Assembly (NCBI GenBank): GCA_015679605.1
Contig: JAAAVE010000171.1
Coordinates: 1 to 28,531 of the forward strand
Direction: 5' to 3'
DNA: 28,531 nt
Origin: Podila epigama
Lineage: Eukaryota > Mortierellomycota > Mortierellomycetes > Mortierellales > Mortierellaceae
This document shows positions 20,142-28,531 of this stretch, piece by piece (position 1 is the stretch's first letter; every line of letters begins with the position of its first letter). The notes beneath the pieces are model-generated. The model saw nothing but the letters and a program-made list of their open reading frames with translations, did no database searches and was not told where the DNA came from. The translations under genes were made by a program, and so were the position numbers.

Positions 20142-20666
20142 TCACTTTCTTTCACTTTCTTGTGTGGTGAGTGTGAGGACATGCGTCCGTGAATCTGAGT
20201 GAGTGCATTGGGAGGTGTTGTTTTGCAAGGACTCGTAACCCTTGCGTCGTCGTATGGTCATCCAATAGTATAGTAGAAGGATGCAGAACAAGGCGTTCTC
20301 AACCACGAGAACCTGGTTGTTCAGCAGGTAGCTAATGGGCATGTCCGCATCGTAGAGTCCTTTGTTGTAACCCTTGTCATGCCCACTTTTGAAGCCTGCT
20401 GCAAAGCCTTTGGCATGTCCTTCGTCTCTTCCTTTACGGAGACCGGTTTCAATCCCTTTGGCAAATCCTTCATCTGTTCCTAAACGGAAACCGGCATCAT
20501 ACCCTCGGGCATATCCTGCATCCGATCCTTTCTGGAATCCGGTATTATAGCCTTTTGAGTAGCCTTGTGCAAGGCCTTTCTCCAATCCTTTTGCGTGTCC
20601 ATCTTCGTAGAGGAATCCGCAAAAATAGTCGCACAGTTCTTCTGCCGCGACAGTGTCGTTGCACAT
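20142..20666 (-). CDS. GX3-repeat membrane protein, unknown function
   Basis: A single exon of 174 aa. After a 22-residue N-terminus (two Cys, acidic) come 21 uninterrupted Gly-x-x-x tetrads (residues 23-106). Residues 39-102 show a higher-order unit of four tetrads (16 aa) repeated four times, roughly G-aromatic-x-x / G-F-x-K / G-x-D-x / G-aromatic-A-K. Next comes one hydrophobic segment (about 119-138, ending FCILLLYYWMTI), then RRRK and a polar tail of about 35 residues. Tandem GX3 is known in Yae1/Lto1 (deca-GX3, Rli1 iron-sulfur maturation) and in FliH-like proteins, but neither combines 21 copies with a membrane anchor. Such a repeat should form a long helix with a glycine stripe suited to tight packing or dimerisation. 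No partner or role is evident. It is divergent from the OB-fold gene 2.1 kb away and convergent with GET2. Confidence 0.7.
   Translation of the reverse strand: MCNDTVAAEELCDYFCGFLYEDGHAKGLEKGLAQGYSKGYNTGFQKGSDAGYARGYDAGFRLGTDEGFAKGIETGLRKGRDEGHAKGFAAGFKSGHDKGYNKGLYDADMPISYLLNNQVLVVENALFCILLLYYWMTIRRRKGYESLQNNTSQCTHSDSRTHVLTLTTQESERK
20349..20600 (-). repeat. GX3 coding repeat, 48-nt higher-order unit
   Basis: 21 tandem 12-nt codon blocks each start with a glycine codon. Four successive 48-nt units encode residues 39-54, 55-70, 71-86 and 87-102. DNA copies have diverged while Gly is kept at every fourth residue, suggesting selection on the protein pattern. Confidence 0.85.
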
Positions 20667-21305
20667 GCTTTGTGTTTTCTTTTTTTGTACACGCTGTTTT
20701 GTCTATCTAGGAAAAGGCTGACAATCACTTAGTGTGAAAATGGGGTATGCAGGCGATAGTTGGGAGGTGGAGGAGGTGGGAGAAAGATGGAGAGAGAAAA
20801 ATATAGACAAACACCATCATAAAGCCATCCATGCCTTTTTCTTTCACCCATTTTGCAATCAAGCCACGTTGTCTACTCGTGCAGTCTACCATCAGCATGA
20901 ACAACAACAACAACAACAACAACCAAGGGGCGCGTGCGTGTGTTATGCTTGGCATGGATGGCACTGTTCCTTTGGAATGGGTGGAACTCCTCGGGACAAG
21001 TCACTTTTTTTTACGCCATTGGTTATCACAGAGTGCTTCACTGTCGACTTTTTTAAAAGCAAAAAGACGCGCCTTGGAGTGGAGTGGAGTAGAGATTCGC
21101 ATTATGCGTTGGGTGGTGCAGGATCGATCGATTGGACAATGCATATACAAAGAAAAAAAAGACATGTTCAATATGCGTTTGAGCGCACACTCTCCACTCC
21201 ACTCTACTCCACAAAACATGGCTACAATAGGTCTCGAGCTGAGGGACATCCATCCTGGCTTGGTCATCTTTTGGAGGTCTAGATGATCTCCGTTGCCAGG
21301 TCTAG

Positions 21306-21331
21306 TCTAGTCTAGTCTAGACTAGACTAGA
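21306..21331. repeat. 26-bp perfect palindrome of CTAGT/CTAGA units
   Basis: TCTAG-type pentamers run in one direction, then invert at a central TCTAGA, giving a perfect 26-nt self-complementary sequence with extra CTAGT units on the left. It could extrude a cruciform or bind a dimeric factor. Function is unknown. Confidence 0.8.
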
Positions 21332-21571
21332 TGACTGGATGACTGGATGGTGGTTCTCTCTCCTTTTCCATCCATTGTCAGCTCGTTCTTTCCATCCAAC
21401 TCTCTCCTTCATTTCCACGTCGTTTCGATAGAGAGAGAAAGATAGAGAGATCGAGATGAGAGAGAACGAAGCTGTTGCTGTTACTGTTGTTGGCTATAGC
21501 CGTTGCTGCTGTTGACCCATCCTTTGCAACATCAACATCTTTGTTCTTTTCCCACTCCCCGTTCATCTTCA

Positions 21572-21603
21572 TCTTCTTCTTCTTCTTCTTCTTCTTCTTC
21601 TTC
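21572..21603 (+). repeat. (TCT)n microsatellite
   Basis: About eleven TCT units lie in the upstream region of the OB-fold gene. Confidence 0.9.
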
Positions 21604-21825
21604 AATGACTATCGTTCCCTCCATAGATGGATCTATATCTTTATTAGAACAGCCATTGACATCGATCATGGTCATGTTCATGTCATGTCTTTGACAGGGG
21701 GGGACAATGGTGACAAAAAAGGGCACAGTTCAGTTCAGTTTCTCACAACCCCCTTTCCCCTTGCTCACACAAAGGGCATCCCATCCTATCCATCCATCTA
21801 TCTTCGTTTTCTTCTTCGTCTTCGT

Positions 21826-21866
21826 GTTCTTCTTCTTCTTCTTCTTCTTCTTCTTCTTCTTCTTCT
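21826..21866 (+). repeat. (CTT)n microsatellite
   Basis: About thirteen CTT/TTC units lie in the pyrimidine-rich upstream region of the OB-fold gene. Confidence 0.9.
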
Positions 21867-22788
21867 GTAGTCCCATCGCATCTCCACACGATCCTTCCTT
21901 CATTGCTCTCAACACCAACACAAAAGCAAATTTTTCTCTGCAGCCTGACGTGATTCGACTGACATTGGGCGCTACACTACACTGCTTTGTCCGCGACACG
22001 AACACTTTTACACCAAACACTCCCCATACATACAACATTCACACACACACGCGCGTGTACCTCGCGTTGTTCAATAAAGAAAAGAAGAAAAAAAAAAAAA
22101 AGGCAGAAAAAGAGTCATTCGTCCTCCTTTCTCCTCATTCAATTCCTTCATTCAGCAAAAAAACAACCACAAGACTCATCACCTCGAGCGAGTCGTGCGA
22201 ATTGCACTTCCATTCCTATTCGTTCTCATTCGTCCCAACAACGCACAACAGCAACCAACACACATCCTTCTCTCCCTGTTTCTCCTAGTTTAGTTGTTCA
22301 ACCCACTTCAACTCCCTTCCCTTCCCCTGGCTTTCAACTACATCAACGGCAGCTGCTTAAAATCCATCTCAAAGCCTTTTTACACCTAGCACGCGTCGCT
22401 TACCTACTACGTCTGTCTGTCTATTTTACACCCGATCTTTTTTCTTATTCATCCTTCTTCTTCTTCATCATCTTCTTCTTCTTCTCATCCTGGTCACCCA
22501 ACCCCCTTTTCCCTCCCAAACGACTGTTGTCACAACGCAACTGCTCATCTCTGTCATAGTTCCGTTCCGTCTTGCGAGCTGAAACGCCAGAACACCCATC
22601 CATCTTTATAACGAACGTACTTTTCTCTTTTTCTTCTCTTTCTTTTCTTTTCTTTTCTCTTTTTTTTCTATAAAGTGTACCTTGTTCGTCTTTTAAAATC
22701 CCTCCCTCGCCAAACCACTTTTCAACAACCTAACATTGTCAATCAGCTCTTTTCACGCGCATATCTCTATACCCATATCTACAAAGAC

Positions 22789-23944
22789 ATGTCTATTAAC
22801 TGTAAGTGGATAGTCATTCTCATCGTGTCGTCCTTGTCCCAGTCATCATCATCATCATCATCATCATCAACGACGACTTGGTTGTTCTTCATTCCTTGCT
22901 GTATATCCTGACTGCAATTGCAAAAACTACGCCTCTAACACACGCTCAACCTTTTTTTTTCTGTCTCTAGTTGTCAATGTTGCCTCGTTGGTACCAGACC
23001 AACGGCACTGCAACCTCAAGCTCCGAGTCCTATCTGTTGAGATCATAGCAGAGACCATTCACCCCGAGAGTAAGTCTTACTGTTATCTTTCTCAATCTCT
23101 CTCTTTCTCTCATATCCTCGCACTTTGTTAGCAATTGTCAACGAAACTCACTCATAACTGTTTTTTTTTTCTCTTTTTTTTTCTTGCTCTTGCTCTCTTG
23201 CTCTACAATACCAAAAGCTGGCAAGATTATGCAATCTGCAGAGGCCATTGTGGGTGATGACACAGCCTGCATACTACTCAACCTCAAGAATGGTAACGAA
23301 GAAATAAAAATATATATGCTAATTTGTGTGTTCCTTGTACTTGGTCAAGTCGAATCGAGATCTAAAGACTCATCTGTCATGTCATGTCTTTGTCTATCTT
23401 AGACCAGGTGAACCTTCTATCGAGAAACGCTAGGCTACAACTCAACAATGCGCACGTCAATATGTATCGTGGATTCATGCGGCTTGAAGTCAACGAGGAG
23501 GAGGACGACGGCGACAACTCTGTATATGGTAAACCATCGATCACAGCCATTTTGGACGACGATGACGATGAATTCAGTCAAGGGTCACAATTCGGTGCAG
23601 ACGGCGACAAGATCTCTGTGGCCATGACGACGACATCGACAAGTTTCGGAGGCGTTGGAGGACTCGGTGTGTCAAGCTTTTCTAGGGGTGTGTCTTCACT
23701 AGCAAGTGCAGGTGCAGGTGCAGGAAGAGGCGGTGTAACAACCACAGTAGCGGCAGCATCATCCATGAACTCTGGTTCATCCTCCAACTCATTAGCGTCG
23801 ACTGCATCCTCCTACTCCTCCTTGAGCAGGGACCAGATGGAGGTTGAGATGCGGCTAAGCACAGGCGGAAGCGTGCCCCTGATGGAATACTACCGTACCA
23901 TCGAATTCACCTACTTTTCCACCGTCGAACCTGTTGGTCGATAA
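22789..23944 (+). CDS. OB-fold single-stranded DNA-binding protein (SOSS-B/NABP-like)
   Basis: Exons 22789-22801 (13 nt only), 22971-23069, 23218-23292 and 23403-23944 join through introns of 169, 148 and 110 nt, all phase 1, giving 242 aa. Residues about 5-94 form an OB fold: LKLRVLSVEIIAETIHPETGK, then AEAIVGDDTACILLNLKN, then LQLNNAHVNMYRGFMRLEV. The order and motifs (diagnostic D-x-T-x-x-I/C, then an N-G/A-x-V-x-M-Y-x-G strand) match SOSS-B1/hSSB1, which binds ssDNA at breaks. The rest is an acidic stretch (EEEDDGDN) and a long Ser/Gly/Ala-rich tail, ending in a short polar segment, as in many SSBs with interaction tails. It may instead act on RNA or in another OB complex. A (TCA)n repeat lies in intron 1 (22843-22869). 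Confidence 0.72.
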
Positions 23945-24966
23945 ATAAGTGACAAGTTTCATCCGTCTTTTTTCGTCTTTTCTTCGTCTCCTTTTTTTTG
24001 TAGTTGTTGTTGTAGTTGTTGTTGGTCTCCTCTTCTCTCACTCCCTCTGTCATTCTGCATTTTGGATGGGGTCATCGATGATGTGTCCCGTCTGTTTTCC
24101 ACCCTCTATCCCCTTCTCCGTATCCAAGAAGGAAATGTTTGGATACATTTACAAGGAGGAGAGAAGAGAAGGAGGCGCGTCTCCTTACCTACCCCCCAAC
24201 CAACCCCACTCCACTACCCCCTTTTTACCTGAATCGCCTTCAAAACTTTACCTCCGCATTTTTATTATTCTTCTTTTTCATTCTTCTTTACACAACATAA
24301 GCAGCAGCACGCATCTCTTCTCTTTTCTTTTTTTATTGTCCCTTTGCATATCTGGATATTCAAACAGAATTAAACGAAACAGCACAATAAAATACATTCA
24401 ACATTTCACATTTTAATTTCACTACAAAGTTTTACTAGTCGGAGTGAATCTGTGCTCATAGATCGTGCTAGAGACAATATAGCGTTTGCATTTGTACTGC
24501 GTATGCCCTAGTGTGGCGTGGCATTGTATTGCGCAGGCATAGCATGGCGTGGTGTGGCGTGGTAGTATTGGTATTTGTAACATTGGCATTGGTATTCACA
24601 ACCGCACTTGCAAGTCAATTACACCCTATTTTTTTTTTTTTTTTTTTTTTGGATTGCCATTGACTGCGGGCGGCGCTGCAGATCGTCTTGCTCCGTCACT
24701 GAACTCCGAACTGGTTTTCTGCGCAGGGAAGAAAGGGGAATTGGAAGGAGAATAAAGGGTAAGGAAAGGAGAATAAGGCAAGGGAAGAGAGGATTGATTT
24801 TCGCACCTCTTTAAAAAGGAAAAAGGAAAAGACGAGACGCGTTTTTTTTTCTTTTCTTTTGTACTCCATCCATATTCTCATTCTCATTCTCATTCACATC
24901 CATCAATCACTCTTCTTCTTCTTCTTCTTCTTCTTCTTCTTCTTCATTCTCATTCTCCTTTCAACA
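23945..24966. other. Intergenic region, no gene seen
   Basis: About 1 kb between two plus-strand genes. It contains an AATAAA at 24386-24391, about 440 nt past the OB-fold stop, a GT-rich repetitive stretch built on tggcgtggt/attggtatt motifs (24510-24598), a 20-plus T run (24630-24651) and a (TTC)n tract (24911-24945) just before the next start. No exon-like or structured RNA sequence was seen. Confidence 0.55.
24911..24945 (+). repeat. (CTT)n microsatellite upstream of QNG1
   Basis: About eleven CTT/TTC units lie 22-56 nt before the start codon at 24967, in the probable 5' UTR or core promoter. Confidence 0.9.
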
Positions 24967-26325
24967 ATGACATTCACTTGCCCTGATAACCTCTACGAAG
25001 CAGTCAACCAGACCAGCAAACAATGTCGTGAGAGCAGCAACATCCAGGTAACTTAAACAAGCGAATGCAACAGATCAAAAACCATTTGCCACAATGCAAC
25101 CATGCCACAATGCAACCATGCGAATTCATCCCTAATTCTCACCCTTCTTCAATATCACATTCAACCATCCCAAATACAGCTTGACCAAAGTGCAATTGAC
25201 CGCTTTCTCACCGAACTCACTCAAGAGAGCTGGGACAAACACTCGGTCGCCAACGGTATGTCTTTCCCTCTTCGATTCGAGTCGTTGGAACAAGAAGTCA
25301 ACATTATCTCTTTGATCGATCTCCTCAACACCGGACATGGCTTCCGAAAGGAGCTCCACGAGGACTCTGACCGTGGCGCGTTCGAAACGATCGTCTTTGG
25401 CATCATGTCCTTCCACATCTCTTCAACTGCCACCAACGCCGAGGCATTGGCCAAGATCACTGGCTGGGAAGTGGGCTCGCATTTTGGGATCACGATGCAA
25501 AAGGATGCACCCTCGGAGCTGGCCCATGTCACTCTCAGCAAGCCCTCCGTCGCCTCTAAACTCGCCGGTCAAATCCAAGGTGTCCTCAACGAGACAGGTC
25601 AAATCCTCAAGAAGCTTCGTTTTGAGACGCTGGGCGCCTTTGTGATCGATGCTGCCAAGAAGGCCAACGGTTCCGGTGAAGTCTTTTCCAAGATCCTCGT
25701 CAACACCTTCCCAGCCTTTCAAGATGCTGCCAAGATTGATGGCCATGGTAAGTGTGCTGCTTCTATTGTTGTTTTTATCCTATCGTTGTTGTTGTCACGT
25801 CGTGCAGTCTTATAAGCCGTGTACACATATAAACTCACACTCGAAACTCATGTACACCTCTCCACCTCTACATCTACATCTATCATCTATCATCTAGACC
25901 TCTACGTATTCAAAAAGGCATTGTTGTTGGCGTCCAGCCTTGAACGCCGATTCGCAGCATCCGAAGCAATCTTCAAGTTTACAGATATTCAGGACAGCCC
26001 CATCTTTGCAGACAATGTGATCCCAACACTCATGACGCATCTCGGCATCTTGGTCTTGCCCGAAAACTTGAAGCATACAATGCAGGAGGGTGAGGCCACC
26101 TCTGTCGAAGAATCTTATCGTCTCCGTGCAGCAGCCATTGACGGTTGCAGAGAAGTGGTCGAGGTGGCTAACAAGGGTCATGATGGCCAAAAAATTGGGT
26201 CTGTAGACTTTGGCCCCAACGGCATGCGTGCCGTGGATCTGGATGTGTACCTGTGGCGTGTGGCGAAAGAGCCTCGTTACCGCAAGGTGCCCCGCTTTGC
26301 ATGCAAGGACACCATCTTTTTCTAG
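24967..26325 (+). CDS. QNG1: Queuosine 5'-phosphate N-glycosylase (queuosine salvage, DUF2419)
   Basis: Exons 24967-25047, 25180-25747 and 25898-26325 (introns 132 and 150 nt, phases 0 and 1) encode 358 aa, the usual length for the family. Diagnostic stretches are: FPLRFESLEQEVNIISLIDL followed by LNTGHGFRKEL, ETIVFGIMSFHIS, the central ILVNTFPAFQDAA, and the C-terminal VDLDVYLWRVAKEP with RFACKDTIFF. The enzyme releases the queuine base from queuosine 5'-monophosphate so it can be reused by tRNA-guanine transglycosylase at tRNA position 34. Eukaryotes cannot make queuine and depend on salvage. No transit peptide is seen. The 27-codon first exon supplies the start (MTFTCPDNLYEA). Its stop is 71 nt from the stop of the convergent minus-strand gene. 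Confidence 0.9.
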
Positions 26326-26396
26326 TTCTTTATATATATATATATCTCTTATAAATACAATGCAACCAAACTAAATGAAAAAGAGAGCGTTTTTTA

Positions 26397-28238
26397 TTAA
26401 TGTGAATTTCCTGCAATGACCTCTTGGATAAGCCTTGCTTCCTCATGAGCATGTTGTTCTCCTTTACGTAAATGATCAGCACCATGACCATGGGCTGTGA
26501 TAGACGAGGCATGGGCACCGCTAGGTTTATCTTCTTCCTCTTCCCCTTGCAGTCGATCCTTGCGCTCATCATCTTCCATTCGCCAAATATCTTGTAGCGA
26601 GATCTCATCCCGAGATTCGATCAATGGAATGGCCATCTGTTCTGCATCCATGTCAATGCTCGGAACGTGGCCACTAAAGAAGCTGCCTCTCATGTCTCCG
26701 CTATGATGTAGCAAGTGTCGTTCACGCTGTAAAGCACGCATTCTTTGTCGGTTGAGACGTGATACCAGAGAGTCCACCTCAGACGATGGCAATGTTTCTG
26801 CTGTCTCTTTGCCTAGTGGAGACCTGACGCGAGGAGATGAAGCCAAGGACGAGGACTTTGAGGCCAGTGCAGACAGCGTGGGTGATTTCCACCGGTCCTG
26901 GTCATTGTCCATCAAGGTCAACATATCCATCATTGCAGGCACAGGCGAAGCTGGTCTGCTGTTCTCAATGCCCATCGTTGCTTGACTTTTGTTTGTTGTG
27001 TGTTCATGAGTCATATGCCCTATGTCAATATCGGTCCGTACCGGTACAGAGTGCTGCAGTGGAAGATTCAAGCTTCTCTCTTGTAGAGGAGTACGGCTCT
27101 GGCTCCGGCTCCGGCTCCGGCTACGACTGCGGCTAGTGCTATGGCTCCGGCTTGAAATCTTTCTCAAAGGCGAATGCGCACGCGAATCTTTTGTCGCGGC
27201 CGAGGAACCAAAGGGAGGACCTCCTTTTCGCGACACTGGTAAATGCGCGTGTGCCATAGTGGAAGATTCAGCTGGAGCTGCTGCATCCGACCCGTGTTTG
27301 AATATATCCTTGTTACCGACATGTTCGTTTTCGATGTCGATATCTACCACAACTTCCTCCTCATCCTCCTCATCCTCCTCATCCTCACCATCTGTTTTGT
27401 GCTCCTCATTTGTGTACACTCCGGGGCGTCGTTCCGGCCTGGGAACAGCTGCATGACGCTCAGAAGAACGTCGCGGGTGCGAACTGAATGCTGTTTTGTC
27501 ATGGAACAGGTCTTGTCCAAACTCGTTCGTGTCCATCATCATGGGACTGGCCATGTAAAAAGGCTGTTTGGCCAACAAGTGGTGGGGATGGTGCATATGG
27601 TGTCCATGAGAGGCCGCTGTAGAATGAGGGTCGTCTGTTTCGTCCAGAGTTCCTGTCTTTGCTTCGTTGACAGTTTCGAGTGGGTGCTGGCTGTCTAGAA
27701 GAAGGTGACTTTGCTGTAGCTCATTCTGGGATGGGTACTGGTACTGGTGATGATGATGCTGGAAAGCATGTGGGAGATGGTTGGGGCTATAGTGAACTTT
27801 GAGACGCGAGTGTTCGCCGAGTTGGCGGTAGTGTTGTTGATGCTGAGCATCCAACTCCAAGACGGTGGGCGACGCCATCGCATTCTGGGAACTCTTTCGC
27901 AAAGTCTCGTCCATGTCCTTGTCAGAAAACTCGGTCATCCCTTCAGATACTTCATAGCCGACAGGTGGTGGGACAGGGATAATCATATGGGGTGAAGATG
28001 CTGAAGCATTGTCATCGATGGATAGACGAGCCAGTTTGACTTCGAGAGCAGGTGGCCACACACGGTCAATCGACCGTCGATGGTGTCGTAGCGGGTTTCC
28101 CGAGACGTCAACGCTAGCCTACAGAGTGTGCAGATGGATGCTTTAGAGAGGTTGGTTTCTTTTCCTTTTCGTTTTGTTGCGACAGAGCACTTTGTTTACC
28201 CGACGATCCTGAGGAGCTTTAGGAGAATGTTGATGCAT
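26397..28238 (-). CDS. Low-complexity His/Ser/RS-rich protein, unknown function
   Basis: Two exons on the minus strand: 28238-28200 (13 codons, MHQHSPKAPQDRR) and 28118-26397, with an 81-nt intron (GTAAAC...CTGTAG, phase 0), giving 586 aa. The frame of exon 2 has no good ATG near its 5' end, which is why the short upstream exon is needed. Features: a possibly conserved start PPALEVKLARLSIDD, His-rich runs (about 133-137, 184-193), an acidic block (about 257-268), an RS dipeptide run SRSHSTSRSRSRSRSRSQSR (about 336-355), a basic segment SRLNRQRMRALQRERHLLHH, and near the end SLQDIWRMEDDERKDRL. There is no signal peptide, membrane segment or catalytic motif. The short RS run could mean a nuclear or speckle protein but is weak evidence. 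I do not recognise the family. Confidence 0.68.
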
Positions 28239-28531
28239 GTTAGTTATCACTCATCCATTCAAGGATGGTATCGAAAATGTTGTTGTTGTTGTTGTTGTTG
28301 TTGGATAAAGAGTGGTTTGGTGTGGATGAAGTGGGAAAAGAAATATCTTTTTTTTTCCTGTTGAATGGAAAAATGGAAGAATGTATTGAATTTTTTTTTT
28401 TTTTTTTTTCCTTTCCCAACTCGTCACCGTCCATTCCATTCATTTCATTTCATTCACTTCCCTCCAATAGCAAAAGAAAGACAAAAAAGAACACGCCTCA
28501 CACCCTTTGGTAATATTCAGATACCATGCAA
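28239..28531. promoter_or_regulatory. Upstream region of the minus-strand RS-rich gene
   Basis: Right-edge sequence 5' of the gene starting at 28238. It has a (GTT)n run (28278-28303), a poly-T run (28391-28409) and TTTCATTTCATTCA repeats near 28442-28456. Read on the minus strand these are A-rich and GAA-rich tracts. No exon was identified before the window ends. Confidence 0.4.

Larger units (their letters stand above)
20667..22788. other. Large divergent intergenic region, no convincing gene
   Basis: 2.1 kb lie between the GX3 gene start (-) and the OB-fold gene start (+). It holds a (CAA)n run (20901-20923), an imperfect inverted repeat of GGAGTGGAGTGGAGTAGAG (about 21075-21093) with CTCCACTCCACTCTACTCC (about 21192-21210), a perfect palindrome (21306-21331), two long (TTC)n tracts and nearly 900 nt of pyrimidine-rich DNA before the OB-fold ATG. 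Two overlapping open frames around 20734-21286 read through simple repeats and look spurious. Upstream noncoding exons of the OB-fold gene cannot be excluded. Confidence 0.55.

Noticed and set aside
20734-21286. Two overlapping plus-strand open frames of 182 and 151 codons in the large intergenic region
   Set aside because: They run through a (CAA)n repeat read as Gln in one frame and Asn in the other, have no recognisable domain, and contain repetitive GGAGT sequence. Not supported as genes.
21707-22559. Long plus-strand open frames made of Ser/Phe/Leu before the OB-fold gene
   Set aside because: They arise from pyrimidine-rich (CTT)n promoter or UTR sequence; no real protein character.
1-28531. 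tRNA, rRNA, CRISPR, transposon or plasmid features
   Set aside because: Scanned by eye for T-loop GGTTCGAA-type cores in a cloverleaf context, direct-repeat arrays and terminal inverted repeats with transposase; none found outside coding sequence.

Overview
The window is a gene-dense piece of a fungal nuclear genome. Evidence for this is the many spliceosomal introns (about 75-180 nt, one of about 425 nt, mostly GTAAGT/GTACGT...YAG), the pyrimidine-rich promoters full of CTT, CA, TCAA and poly-T microsatellites, and the gene set: HSP104, a fungal-type GET2, ALG14, an MRH4/DDX28-type mitochondrial helicase and a queuosine salvage enzyme. From protein style and intron habit I infer an early-diverging fungus (Mucoromycota, probably Mortierellaceae); this is inference, not a search result.

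Layout, left to right. 1-182: 3' end of an IST1-like ESCRT gene (+). 606-3461: HSP104 disaggregase (+, one intron) with a candidate heat-shock-element array upstream. 4041-7974: a very large, membrane-anchored oligopeptidase B-like serine peptidase (+, one clear intron and one possible cryptic intron). 8619-10489: secreted/type I membrane mucin-like protein (+, one 425-nt intron). 10607-13015: mitochondrial DEAD-box helicase (-, contains a 10-N assembly gap). 14012-14857: ALG14 (-). 15573-18104: a seven-exon gene of no family I recognise (+). 18490-19915: GET2 (+, three exons). 20142-20666: a short protein made of 21 uninterrupted G-x-x-x repeats followed by a membrane segment (-). 22789-23944: OB-fold ssDNA-binding protein resembling SOSS-B/NABP (+, four exons). 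24967-26325: queuosine 5'-phosphate N-glycosylase (+, three exons). 26397-28238: low-complexity His/Ser/RS-rich protein of unknown function (-, two exons).

The genes do not form a cluster or pathway. They are mostly housekeeping (proteostasis, ER glycosylation, tail-anchored protein insertion, mitoribosome, tRNA modification, genome maintenance) interleaved with three lineage-specific-looking genes. No tRNA, rRNA, CRISPR or transposon was seen. The best candidates for something undescribed are the 21xGX3 membrane protein, the seven-exon unknown gene (with a decayed duplicate of its 3' end just downstream) and the enlarged membrane-tethered oligopeptidase B.
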